In this document: positions 16,351 to 24,773 of the stretch, piece by piece
How the letters are laid out: every line of letters starts with the position of its first letter
Position numbering within the stretch: position 1 is the first letter of the stretch
Origin: UPXZ01 sp049840795
GTDB lineage: Bacteria; Bacteroidota; Bacteroidia; Bacteroidales; Paludibacteraceae
Direction: 5' to 3'
Length of the DNA: 64,000 nt
NCBI GenBank assembly: GCA_049840795.1
Contig: JASGJK010000010.1
Location: forward strand, 1 to 64,000
Notes under the pieces: generated by a model
Told to the model about the DNA's origin: nothing
The model's input: the letters and a program-made list of their open reading frames with translations, nothing else
The model's database searches: none
Made by a program: the position numbers and the translations under genes

Positions 16351-16437
16351 GTGTTTTTTTCTTCTTGAAAGTTGCATTTCTTAGTTGAAATTAATAAATA
16401 GCATAATATCAGTTGTAAATATACCTCAACTCAATAT

Positions 16438-17097
16438 TTATACCCGTGCTCTTAATACTTCTCTTTTACCTGCCGGACCGGGAAGTTTTTCAATTAAGAA
16501 TCCGGCGGATTTCAACGCGCGTTTCACGTTTCCTTTGCAGCAATAGGTCGTCAGAATAGCATCTTTGTTGGAAGCCAAATACAATTTGCGAAATTGCTCT
16601 TCCGTCCACATTTCTGGTTGCTTTTCAGGCGAGAACGGATCGAAATAGATAATATCATATTTCGTATTTAATACTCCCGAGGTAAAATCAGCTTCTGTTT
16701 TTTTGAATAAAAATTGCGACGTAATATCAATTTTCTTGTTCCATTCACAAAGGTGAAGTCGCTCAAACTCTTTACGCTTTGTCGGCGCTATTAATTCGGG
16801 ATAGTTTAATAAAATAGCCTTTTCGATAGTTATAGGATGAAACTCTAATCCGGTATAATTTACCTTAAAATGCTTTTGATCTGCCTCTGCGAGCGTGAGA
16901 AAAGCGTTCAGTCCGGTGCCGAACCCTATTTCTAAAATATTAATCTCTTTTTTTGTGCAGGATAAAAGCCCGTATTGAATAAAAATAAGTACCGATTCTT
17001 GTATGGCGCCGTATGTGGAATGATAGCATTCGTCAATCTGTGGTAAGTAAAGCGTATGCGAACCGTCTTCCGTTAATTTCAATTCAGAATGCAGCAT
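16438..17097 (-). CDS. mnmD: tRNA U34 methyltransferase, MnmD type
   Basis: SAM-dependent methyltransferase matching the MnmC N-domain, which finishes the 5-methylaminomethyl group at tRNA U34. The 219-residue product has the SAM loop EIGFGTGLNAFLT, then DIIYFDPFSPEKQPEMWTEE and TYCCKGNVKRALKSAGF. It ends KLPGPAGKREVLRARV, without the FAD domain of MnmC, which is the norm in Bacteroidota. A hairpin at 17105-17159 lies just upstream of the ATG. Its own terminator downstream has been split by IS30 copy A. Confidence 0.9.
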   Translation of the reverse strand: MLHSELKLTEDGSHTLYLPQIDECYHSTYGAIQESVLIFIQYGLLSCTKKEINILEIGFGTGLNAFLTLAEADQKHFKVNYTGLEFHPITIEKAILLNYPELIAPTKRKEFERLHLCEWNKKIDITSQFLFKKTEADFTSGVLNTKYDIIYFDPFSPEKQPEMWTEEQFRKLYLASNKDAILTTYCCKGNVKRALKSAGFLIEKLPGPAGKREVLRARV

Positions 17098-17104
17098 AAT
17101 AAAG

Positions 17105-17159
17105 GAGGTTGCCTACAAAGTATGTCTGTCTGAGATAAACGATACTTGGCAGCAACCTC
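17105..17159. other. Two-step hairpin between rubrerythrin and mnmD
   Basis: GAGGTTGC at 17105-17112 pairs with GCAACCTC at 17152-17159; inside, AAGTAT and ATACTT can also pair. On the minus strand it follows the rubrerythrin stop by about 13 nt and ends 8 nt before the mnmD ATG, with CTTTATT after it. It could be a weak terminator or an RNA structure over the mnmD ribosome site. Confidence 0.6.
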
Positions 17160-17172
17160 TTTGATTGTAATA

Positions 17173-17748
17173 TTAATAATTTTGTTTTTCTTCTTCAAAA
17201 TAAGCTTGAGGATGAGCGCAAACCGGGCAAGCTTTCGGAGCTTCTTTGCCTGTATGAACGTATCCGCAATTACGACATTGCCAAGTAGTTTCTTCTTCAC
17301 GTTTGAAGACTTCTTCTTTTTCTACTCTTTCAAGTAGCTTGCGGTAGCGTTTTTCGTGTTCGGCTTCCACTTTGGCTACTTTTCTAAAGGTGGCGGCAAT
17401 ATTAGGAAAACCTTCTTCATCGGCAATATCGGCAAAGTGAGGATACAGGTCTGTCCATTCTTCGTTTTCGCCTTCGGCAGCTTCTTTTAAGTTTTCTGCT
17501 GTAGTGCCTTCAACTCCGGCAGGGTAGGTGGCAGTAATTTCTACCATCCCACCTTCCAAATAACGGAAAAATTTTTTCGCGTGTTCCAATTCTTGTTCAG
17601 CTGTTTCCATAAAAATAGCCGCGATTTGTTCAAATCCTTCTTTTTTGGCTATTTTGCTAAACATTGTATATCGGCTTCGTGCCTGACTTTCGCCTGCGAA
17701 TGATTTCAACAGGTTTTTTTCGGTTTCTGTTCCTTTTAAGCTTTTCAT
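17173..17748 (-). CDS. rbr: Rubrerythrin
   Basis: NADH-linked peroxide reductase protecting anaerobes. The 191-residue product has an N-terminal diiron ferritin-like domain (SFAGESQARSRYTMF, ETAEQELEHAKKFF, FRKVAKVEAEHEKRY) and a C-terminal rubredoxin-like site with CRNCGYVHTG and CPVCAHPQAYF, four cysteines in two C-x2-C pairs. The length is normal. A consensus promoter lies at 17791-17821. Confidence 0.96.
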   Translation of the reverse strand: MKSLKGTETEKNLLKSFAGESQARSRYTMFSKIAKKEGFEQIAAIFMETAEQELEHAKKFFRYLEGGMVEITATYPAGVEGTTAENLKEAAEGENEEWTDLYPHFADIADEEGFPNIAATFRKVAKVEAEHEKRYRKLLERVEKEEVFKREEETTWQCRNCGYVHTGKEAPKACPVCAHPQAYFEEEKQNY

Positions 17749-17790
17749 ATTTGTATTGTTTTTATTTGTTGACTTACTTTTATATTTTTA

Positions 17791-17821
17791 CAAATATAAA
17801 AAAATGAAATCACATATCAAG
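17791..17821 (-). promoter_or_regulatory. Rubrerythrin promoter (-33 CTTG, -7 TATATTTG)
   Basis: On the minus strand CTTG (17821-17818) and TATATTTG (17798-17791) are 19 bp apart. The -7 box ends 43 bp before the ATG. Confidence 0.8.
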
Positions 17822-17867
17822 CTATTTTTTGGCTCTTGTTTTGTAATTTAATGTGATTCTAAATAAA

Positions 17868-19769
17868 TCAAATTTTTAGGCTTATACCCAGGTTGTAATT
17901 TGTTTCAGGTTGTTTCAGACCACCATAATCAACGTATTGCTGATTGAGTATATTATTTACATTAAAGTGAATGTCAATATTTTTGCTGTTCCAAATCAGT
18001 TTTCCATTGAATAAAGTATAAGGTTTGTAGCTGGTTTTTTGCTTTGTGGTATATTCCTTGTATGTTCCGGTTCTATCGTTCCACGAAATATTCCATCCTG
18101 CCGAGAGATTTTCACATATTTTATGATTTAACCCAACGACAATTTTATTTTTCAGATAATCCAATGCGTATTTGGAGTCGTACACTTCTGCTTTTTTATC
18201 TAAATCTATATAAGAGTACGAGGTATTTATTGATTTTAAAAATGATCTTTTAAAGATATATTCAGCATTAATGTCACCTCCGATGGCATTGACTGTTGTC
18301 ATATTTTTAGACTGGTATTTTTCTAATGCCGACATTATTATCCAGTCGATTACGTTGTTTCCCCATCGGCGGTAAAGAGTAACATTCCCACTTAACTGCC
18401 CTATATTGGTTGTGGCTCCCAACTCTAAGGTAACAGATTTCTCAGGTTTCAAATCCTGATTTCCGTTCATATAAGAATCACTGTAATATAACTCGGTAAA
18501 TGTGGGGAGTCTAACGGCGGAGTTTAACGCTGTGAACATCTTCCAACTGTTATTAATCTTATACGAAGCATCCAAACCCCCATTTACTTGTGTTCCAAAT
18601 TGCTTATTAAAAGTAGATGAAATTCCTCCGGCAATAATCCAATGATTGACAGAGATGTTGTGGTCAATCATAATGGTGGTAAGCAAGCGATTATCATTTT
18701 TTGTATAATATACCGAATCTTTTTCAAAAGGGACGATAATTGGAGTTTTCAAAAGTGTGCCTAAGTTATTGCTTAAAATGTGTTCGTTGCGTATATCCAT
18801 GCCAACGGTAGTTTTTCCGAAAGTACTCCAATCGAAGTTTGCCCTCAGTTTAGCACCTGCAATATCAGTTTTGTGATAGTTCGCACCTAATTCAGTAGCG
18901 TATCGATCATAAATAAATTTGTCAAAATGCTCACGCCAGTAAATTTGAGAATTTAAGGTATAGAAATCTTTCTCTAAATTCCATTCTACAGATGAAAACA
19001 GTGTTTTGGTGCTTTCGAACTGATTGGGGAGTTTGGGCGTATAGAAACTGTTTGCTCCGAAATTTTTCACTTGACCGCTTAACTGAAATAGGAAATATCC
19101 CGCACTTTTCGTGTTGATTTTTGACTCCCAAAAAGTATTTACAATTTTATAATCGGTATTTTTAATGTAGCCGTCACTTTGTTTATAGGAAGCGGATGCA
19201 AAAGTCTGAAAACCATTGGAAAAGTAATTTCCGCAAATTCCTTGGTGCGTTGAACCATAGCTACCAACCTCGTTTTTTGTTTTCAAGCTACTTTTATTCT
19301 CTGTGTTGGTGACAATATTAATCGCACCGCTGTAAGCGTTTGGTCCATAAATGCGTGCTGCCGAACCTTGTAAAATTTCAATTTTGCTAATATCGTTCAG
19401 ATCAATAGGGATATCTAAATTGTAATGCCCTGTTTGAGGGTCGGTGATATTTACACCATTGAGCAAAATCAAGACTTGGTCAAATGAACCTCCTCTTATG
19501 CTTATATCAGCTTGTACACCTCCGGTACCTCTTTGACGAATGTCCAAGCCCGCAATTCGGTCTAAAAGCTCATCTATATTTTGAACGGGAAGCTTTTCAA
19601 TATCTGCTTTATCTATTATTGTTATGACTCGGCTTGTATTTGGATAAATTCTTGATTTCTGAGCTTCTACCTGAACTTGTGCCAGATTAATGGTTTTAAT
19701 TTCGTCTTGTGCCCAAGCTAATAAGACTGATAACGACATCGCTATAAATACAAATACTTTTTTTGTCAT
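17868..19769 (-). CDS. TonB-dependent outer-membrane receptor
   Basis: Outer-membrane 22-stranded barrel with plug, energised by TonB. 633 residues with signal peptide (MTKKVFVFIAMSLSVLLAWA). The plug has VITIIDKADIEKLPVQNIDE, LDIRQRGTGGVQADISIRGG, NGVNITDPQTGH and a TonB-box-like EIKTINLAQVQVEA. It has no SusC-type carboxypeptidase-like extension; this is the BtuB/FepA-like short form. No cobalamin riboswitch is near it, unlike the two receptors at 30-44 kb. It is downstream of a small ORF and a lipoprotein gene with a terminator-like hairpin in between. Ligand unknown. Confidence 0.88.
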   Translation of the reverse strand: MTKKVFVFIAMSLSVLLAWAQDEIKTINLAQVQVEAQKSRIYPNTSRVITIIDKADIEKLPVQNIDELLDRIAGLDIRQRGTGGVQADISIRGGSFDQVLILLNGVNITDPQTGHYNLDIPIDLNDISKIEILQGSAARIYGPNAYSGAINIVTNTENKSSLKTKNEVGSYGSTHQGICGNYFSNGFQTFASASYKQSDGYIKNTDYKIVNTFWESKINTKSAGYFLFQLSGQVKNFGANSFYTPKLPNQFESTKTLFSSVEWNLEKDFYTLNSQIYWREHFDKFIYDRYATELGANYHKTDIAGAKLRANFDWSTFGKTTVGMDIRNEHILSNNLGTLLKTPIIVPFEKDSVYYTKNDNRLLTTIMIDHNISVNHWIIAGGISSTFNKQFGTQVNGGLDASYKINNSWKMFTALNSAVRLPTFTELYYSDSYMNGNQDLKPEKSVTLELGATTNIGQLSGNVTLYRRWGNNVIDWIIMSALEKYQSKNMTTVNAIGGDINAEYIFKRSFLKSINTSYSYIDLDKKAEVYDSKYALDYLKNKIVVGLNHKICENLSAGWNISWNDRTGTYKEYTTKQKTSYKPYTLFNGKLIWNSKNIDIHFNVNNILNQQYVDYGGLKQPETNYNLGISLKI

Positions 19770-19785
19770 ACTTTTTTAAAATAAA

Positions 19786-19821
19786 AAAGCAACTATATCT
19801 TAAAATTGATGTAGTTGCTTT
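19786..19821 (-). terminator. Terminator-like hairpin between the small ORF and the TonB receptor
   Basis: On the minus strand AAAGCAACTA pairs perfectly with TAGTTGCTTT around about 16 nt, followed by TTTATTTT. It overlaps the last codons of the 112-residue ORF and ends about 17 bp before the receptor ATG. As it lies inside an apparent operon it could reduce, rather than end, transcription into the receptor gene. Confidence 0.65.
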
Positions 19822-20138
19822 GTGGATTTGTAACTAAATATTATTGATTTCTCTTGGTCATCATTAGAATATGATACAATAATGGCCGTCAGAGGTTGAG
19901 TTTCTAATGGTTTGAAAAGAAATTCGCTTTCTTCATCTGCATTTTCGTTACGTACAAATTGTAAAGAAGATGATTCTGTTATCCTGCTTTTGAGTTTTTT
20001 TAGAGATTTGTCACAAATGGTAACGAGCACTTGCCCAATACTAACCACCTTGTGTAAACTGGAAAATATAGCATACCTTTTCCTGCTCCATCGTCGGAAT
20101 CGGCTCGTTTTATTTGTTAAAGTTAGTTGGTTAAACAT
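19800..20138 (-). CDS. Small conserved protein preceding a TonB receptor
   Basis: The 112-residue product begins MFNQLTLTNKTSRFRRWSR and continues KRYAIFSSLHKVVSIGQV. From family knowledge, a FRRWSRKxYAxFxSLxKxVxIG segment occurs in small proteins or N-terminal extensions next to TonB receptor genes of Bacteroidales; this is recalled and not searched. No signal peptide of standard form and no enzyme motif is seen. The second half is Ser/Glu/Asn-rich. It sits 9 bp after the lipoprotein gene and 30 bp before the receptor, so the three look like an operon. Function unknown. Confidence 0.65.
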   Translation of the reverse strand: MFNQLTLTNKTSRFRRWSRKRYAIFSSLHKVVSIGQVLVTICDKSLKKLKSRITESSSLQFVRNENADEESEFLFKPLETQPLTAIIVSYSNDDQEKSIIFSYKSTKQLHQF

Positions 20139-20147
20139 TTACTGAAA

Positions 20148-21536
20148 TTAATATTTAGACCATTCTTCCGGCTTGAAACCGTAGTAGTTAACTTTTACTT
20201 TCCATACATCAGACAATGGCTCATTAATGCCTGCACCAACTCCGCCAATAATGAATAACGCTTGTTCTGAGCGTTTTAAGATAATGGACGCTTTTTTACG
20301 TCTTTTGAATGTGGTTGGAATCTTGTTTTGAGCTGTGTCAGGAACAGTCCAGGTTAAGCCTTCATCCAATGAGTTGCTGAGTTGCAAGGTATCCACTAAA
20401 ATGCTATTTTCTTTGTTAACTCCTCCAATCAATAGAAGCTTGCTTCCATAGTAAGCTAATGCTACATCGGCAATTGGCGAAAGCGGTGATTTTTGATGTT
20501 GTAAATTGACCCAATAGTAACCATCTTCGGTGGTCCAACGTGTATTCAATTTTTCCCCGCTTGCGTTATAACCCCCAACTACAACTATTTTATTGCTTCC
20601 GTATTTGGGCTTGAATGTGGTTACACCAAAACCGGATATCGGAAAGTTTTGAGCAAACTCATTCGAGGTTTGTTCCCAATCTATACCGTTTGCCGAACTT
20701 ATTATCCGGTAAGAATAAGTGGTCTTTTCTTGCCCAACGGCATATAGTCTATTTTGATATTGGCAGAGTGTAGCGATAAAATCATACTTATTATCGGTAG
20801 CTTTTAACGACCAGTTTTCTCCATCGGAGCTAACATAAAGTAGTTTATTACTAATTAAATACAATGTATTTGCTTGTGGATTGCCGGTGGTATTAAGAGT
20901 ATCAATATTTTGCAAAGATACACCGAATGGTAGTCCGGTAACTGAATTAGAGTTGCTCCACGAACGCGTATCAGACGATGTGTAAACATAATTTCCCACT
21001 TCCGAACCTGTGTAAAAATAAAATTTATTCTTAAAAAAGACTGCCTTTTGATTTTCAAAAATAGAAGAACTAATAATACTATTTGTTTTTTCCCAAATGT
21101 GCAAATATGGATCCACTTTGTGAACACGAAGGTCAATTACATAGTCTTTTTTTGATGTCCCATCTGTAGCTACATTTGTAATTTTTACTTTTTTCGTAAA
21201 GTCGATAGCTTTGGTTACACTCAAATAATATGTCAAAGTATCATTTATAATAAATCCACTCGTGCTGTAAGTTGTAATTGACGGTATTAAACTATCTACT
21301 CTTGTTTTATATGGCAATGAGTCCACGTTATAAATAGAATCAACGTCATATCCTGTAGTAATCGTGAAAACTGCAGAACTTGCGTCTTCGGAACTATCGT
21401 TGTCGTTGATATAAAAGGCGGTGATAGTGGCATTGTCCGAAACATTCGTAGTGTCTGAACTGTTTAGGTTGCAAGAAACAAACACAATTATTATACTTAT
21501 AAAGAAAATAATATTTTTATGGTTCAGCAGTTTCAT
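20148..21536 (-). CDS. Surface lipoprotein, DUF6242-like, with kelch/propeller-like repeats
   Basis: Exported lipoprotein of 462 residues with a lipobox ending FVSC after a hydrophobic helix. An N-terminal Ig-like region (to about residue 150) leads into repeated segments of a beta-propeller: LHIWEKTNSII, SSDTRSWSNSN, SSDGENWSLKA, SSANGIDWEQ, TEDGYYWVNL, SLDEGLTWTVP. These regularly spaced W-containing units suggest five to six blades. The layout fits DUF6242 proteins of Bacteroidales. It is first in an operon with the small ORF and the TonB receptor, so it is probably the receptor's surface partner. Confidence 0.75.
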   Translation of the reverse strand: MKLLNHKNIIFFISIIIVFVSCNLNSSDTTNVSDNATITAFYINDNDSSEDASSAVFTITTGYDVDSIYNVDSLPYKTRVDSLIPSITTYSTSGFIINDTLTYYLSVTKAIDFTKKVKITNVATDGTSKKDYVIDLRVHKVDPYLHIWEKTNSIISSSIFENQKAVFFKNKFYFYTGSEVGNYVYTSSDTRSWSNSNSVTGLPFGVSLQNIDTLNTTGNPQANTLYLISNKLLYVSSDGENWSLKATDNKYDFIATLCQYQNRLYAVGQEKTTYSYRIISSANGIDWEQTSNEFAQNFPISGFGVTTFKPKYGSNKIVVVGGYNASGEKLNTRWTTEDGYYWVNLQHQKSPLSPIADVALAYYGSKLLLIGGVNKENSILVDTLQLSNSLDEGLTWTVPDTAQNKIPTTFKRRKKASIILKRSEQALFIIGGVGAGINEPLSDVWKVKVNYYGFKPEEWSKY

Positions 21537-21723
21537 TTTTTATACGAGAATTTAAATGAATTTAGAAAATTAAGTCGCAAATTTACAAACAAATGTCGGA
21601 AGTTTGTTTAATGCGCGGAAGTTTTATGTTTTTTTTTAGTTCTAACGGACGAAATGTCATTTTATTCTGTTTTTTAGAATCGTTTTTTTTATGTTAATAT
21701 TAGAACCAAAGTTTGTGATTGTT

Positions 21724-21754
21724 TTTGTAACTAATTAAAAGTTAGTTATCTTTG
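21724..21754 (+). promoter_or_regulatory. rdgB promoter (-33 TTTG, -7 TATCTTTG)
   Basis: TTTG at 21724-21727 and TATCTTTG at 21747-21754 are exactly 19 bp apart and 28 bp upstream of the first ATG. It lies in the divergent 246-bp gap between the lipoprotein operon and rdgB. Confidence 0.85.
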
Positions 21755-21782
21755 TTCGCCTTTTATTATAGAAATATTACAA

Positions 21783-22361
21783 ATGATGAAAAAAATAGTT
21801 TTTGCGACAAATAATCTTCATAAATTAGAAGAGGTCAGAGCCATTTTGAGTGATACGTTAGAGGTATTAAGTTTGAAGGATATTGGATGCGAAGAAGACA
21901 TTCCCGAAACGGAAAAAACATTGGAAGGAAATGCTGAGTTAAAAGCCCGTCATATATTTGAAAAATACCATATCGATTGCTTTGCCGACGATACCGGGTT
22001 AGAAATTGTTGCTTTAGGAGGTAAACCGGGTGTTTTTTCGGCGCGATATGCCGGCGAGCCATCAAATTCCGAGAATAATATTAAAAAGGTACTTGATGAG
22101 ATGAAAACCGAAGAAAATAGGAGAGCTCATTTTCGAACGGTGATATGCCTGATAGAAAGCGAAGGAGGGAATCGTTTTTTTGAAGGTAAAGTAAGCGGTA
22201 AAATTACTGTTGAAAACAAAGGAGAAGGAGGATTTGGTTACGATCCAATTTTTATTCCGGAAGGATATACCAAAAGTTTTGGAGAATTAACTTCTGAAGA
22301 AAAGAATAGAATAAGCCACAGAGCATTGGCAGTCAATAAATTGGTAAGATATTTAGAGTGA
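21783..22361 (+). CDS. rdgB: Non-canonical purine NTP pyrophosphatase
   Basis: Removes dITP, ITP and XTP from the nucleotide pool (HAM1 family). 192 residues; two consecutive ATGs, and either can start. Motifs: IVFATNNLHKLEEVRAIL, CFADDTGLEIVALGGKPGVFS, ARYAG, GEGGFGYDPIFIPEGY and SFGELTSEEKNRISHRA. Full length. porZ follows 70 bp later. Confidence 0.95.
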   Translation: MMKKIVFATNNLHKLEEVRAILSDTLEVLSLKDIGCEEDIPETEKTLEGNAELKARHIFEKYHIDCFADDTGLEIVALGGKPGVFSARYAGEPSNSENNIKKVLDEMKTEENRRAHFRTVICLIESEGGNRFFEGKVSGKITVENKGEGGFGYDPIFIPEGYTKSFGELTSEEKNRISHRALAVNKLVRYLE

Positions 22362-22431
22362 GAATATATTTAATGTTCGTTACAATAAAATGTAAAAAAA
22401 TCTGTTTAAAAAATAAAAATGCTATTTTGGT

Positions 22432-24756
22432 ATGAATAAAAAAATAACCTTCTTCATCTTTTTTCTGTTTTTTTCGGTGGCTTTTGCAAACGCACAGCTT
22501 GCAATGGGAAAATGGAGAACACACTTCGCATACAATAATGTGAATCAATTAGCGCAATCTCAGAATAAAATATTTGCGGTTAGTGACGGTGCGCTCTTCT
22601 CTATTGATAAACGAGACGGAAATGTAGAATTTTATAGTAAAGTTAGCGGATTAAACGGAAATAATATTACCAAAATCGGATTTGACGATGTTAGCAAGAA
22701 TCTGTTGATAATCTATGCCAACGGTAATATAGATTTTATGTCGGAAAATGGAATTAAAAATCTGCCTGATTTTTATAACAAGCAAATGAGCGCTGACAAA
22801 GGAGTTAATCACATTCTTTTCCAGGGGAAAAAGGCATATTTATCGTGTAATTTCGGCATCGTAACCTTGAATATGACCAAACAAGAAATTCAGGACACTT
22901 ACTATATCGGAGCTAATGCGTCCGAGGTCAAGGTAGTAGCTACGGCGGTTTTTAAAGAAGATATTTACGCAGCTACCTCCAGCGATATTTATACGGCACC
23001 ATTGAATGACCCTTATTTAATCAGTTACGAACATTGGACTAAATTGACAAACCTGCCAGGAAGTGGTGATATTCAGTTGTTGGTGTCATTTGGTGATAAC
23101 TTAATTTTGATGAGAAATGGAAACCTTTATCGTAAAGGTGAAAATAATACTTGGTTAAATGTAGATTTAAATAATAATTACACAAACATTGTCCAAAGCG
23201 GTGATTATTTACTGGCTTATACTTTAACGGATACTTATATTTTTGATAAAAATTTGATAAAAAATACGGCTGTAGGAGTTGGTACCTCGTATGACGGAAC
23301 TTATGATATAACTTCAGGTGTTTTTTGGTTTGCACAAGGATTCAGCGGAATAACAAAATATAGTACAATACAAGGTGTGATTGAAACTTCAATAAAACCA
23401 GATGGACCGGCGGTCAATATCCCTTATCGTCTGTTCTTTGGTGGACAAAAATTGTTTGTGGTGCCAGGCGGAAGATGGTCGACACAAAATAAGACACCCG
23501 GTATGGTTATGATATTTGAAAATAATTCATGGAAGAATATCTTATCATCATCAATAACTCCAAAAATAGGCGATATTTATAAAGTGCTTGATTTTATGAC
23601 AGTTGCTGTTGATCCGTTGGACAATAAACATTTTTTGGTAAGCTCTTACGGAGCAGGCATATTTGAATTTAAAATTGACGAATTTAGTCAATGGTACAAT
23701 TTTACAAATAGCGCTATTGAAACTGTTTATGATGGTGAACCTTATGAATATATGCGTATGGACGCAGGTGTGTATGACAGTGAGGGCAATGTATGGTTTA
23801 GTAACACTGCCGCCAGTAAACAAATTAAAGTTTTAAAATCAGATGGAAACTGGGCTGGATTGAGATATCCGGTATTTGATGCCAAATATACTCTTTCGGA
23901 AATACTCATATCAAATCAAAATAAAAACCAAAAATGGATTTATTGTGCCAGAGCAGGTGCGGGTATCGGAATATTTGATGATAATGGAACAATTGACGAT
24001 GTAAGTGATGATGAGTCCATATTTTTATCTTCATTTAAGGATCCTGATGGTGGCGAAAACATAGCTCCGGATAATTATTTTTCATTGGCTCAAGATCATA
24101 ATGGCGTAATATGGGCAGGTACAAATCAAGGTCCAATACTATTTAATAATCCAAACAATGCATTTAAAAGCGGTTTTACGTGTACTCGAGTGAAAATACC
24201 ACGCAACGACGGCACCAATTTAGCCGATTATTTGTTAGAAAGCGATAAGGTGAATGCAATCGCTATTGATGGAGCAAATCGGAAATGGTTGGGTACAGAA
24301 GCTTCGGGGGTATATTTAATGTCAGAAAATGGACAAGAAACCATCAAGCATTTTACGTCAGAAAACAGTCCGTTATTATCAAACAATATACTTTCAATAG
24401 CTATTAATCCCATTACGGGTGAGGTATTTATCGGCACTTCAAATGGATTAGTATCCTACCAAAGTGATGCCGCTGACGGGACAGGAAGTTTCAATAATGT
24501 CCACGTGTATCCCAATCCAGTAAGAGAGAATTTTACCGGAATAATTACAATTACCGGACTGACAGATAAAACCAATGTTAAGATTACTGATTTAGCCGGT
24601 AACTTAGTATGTCAAACAGTATCAAACGGAAGCATTGCAACTTGGGATGGAAAGAATGCTTATGGGAAAAAGGTTAGTACCGGTGTATATCTTGCCATTT
24701 GCGTCTCGGAAGATGGACAAGAAAGTACTACTGCAAAAGTTCTTATAATTAATTAG
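22432..24756 (+). CDS. porZ: PorZ-like T9SS component with sorting domain
   Basis: Part of the type IX secretion machinery: in Porphyromonas gingivalis PorZ is a cell-surface member of the attachment complex that delivers anionic lipopolysaccharide to cargo. 774 residues, close to the known size, with a signal peptide (MNKKITFFIFFLFFSVAFAN). The start of the mature protein, AMGKWRTHFAYNNVNQLAQS, is characteristic, followed by a two-part propeller (NGNNITKIGFDDVSKNLLI, IEFMSENGIKN-like blades). The C-terminal domain has VYPNPVRENFTG and DGKNAYGKKVSTGVYLAI. It implies a working T9SS, fitting the sorted proteins at 34-40 kb. Confidence 0.88.
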   Translation: MNKKITFFIFFLFFSVAFANAQLAMGKWRTHFAYNNVNQLAQSQNKIFAVSDGALFSIDKRDGNVEFYSKVSGLNGNNITKIGFDDVSKNLLIIYANGNIDFMSENGIKNLPDFYNKQMSADKGVNHILFQGKKAYLSCNFGIVTLNMTKQEIQDTYYIGANASEVKVVATAVFKEDIYAATSSDIYTAPLNDPYLISYEHWTKLTNLPGSGDIQLLVSFGDNLILMRNGNLYRKGENNTWLNVDLNNNYTNIVQSGDYLLAYTLTDTYIFDKNLIKNTAVGVGTSYDGTYDITSGVFWFAQGFSGITKYSTIQGVIETSIKPDGPAVNIPYRLFFGGQKLFVVPGGRWSTQNKTPGMVMIFENNSWKNILSSSITPKIGDIYKVLDFMTVAVDPLDNKHFLVSSYGAGIFEFKIDEFSQWYNFTNSAIETVYDGEPYEYMRMDAGVYDSEGNVWFSNTAASKQIKVLKSDGNWAGLRYPVFDAKYTLSEILISNQNKNQKWIYCARAGAGIGIFDDNGTIDDVSDDESIFLSSFKDPDGGENIAPDNYFSLAQDHNGVIWAGTNQGPILFNNPNNAFKSGFTCTRVKIPRNDGTNLADYLLESDKVNAIAIDGANRKWLGTEASGVYLMSENGQETIKHFTSENSPLLSNNILSIAINPITGEVFIGTSNGLVSYQSDAADGTGSFNNVHVYPNPVRENFTGIITITGLTDKTNVKITDLAGNLVCQTVSNGSIATWDGKNAYGKKVSTGVYLAICVSEDGQESTTAKVLIIN

Positions 24757-24773
24757 TTGAAGTGCAAAAAATA

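Larger units (their letters stand above)
15309..16395 (-). mobile_element. IS30-family insertion sequence, copy A (1087 bp)
   Basis: Bounds come from comparing with copy B at 32926-34012; both are 1087 bp and differ by a few bases. Imperfect terminal inverted repeats: left TTTCAACCAGTGAATGCAAC, right end reversed TTTCAACTAAGAAATGCAAC. The flanks repeat AAA (15306-15308 and 16396-16398), a 3-bp target duplication typical of IS30. It lies inside the stem of the mnmD terminator. Confidence 0.9.
15287..16402 (-). terminator. mnmD terminator split by IS30 copy A
   Basis: Removing the IS and one AAA copy restores GCTATTTA, a 10-nt loop and TAAATAGC followed by TTTTT on the minus strand: a rho-independent terminator 3' of mnmD. 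Its two arms now sit at 15287-15294 and at 15305-15308 plus 16399-16402. The arms are perfect over 8 bp. Confidence 0.75.

Noticed and set aside
15535..16384. Plus-strand ORFs of 60-150 codons inside IS30 copies
   Set aside because: They are antisense shadows of the transposase and recur in copy B only because the DNA is nearly identical.
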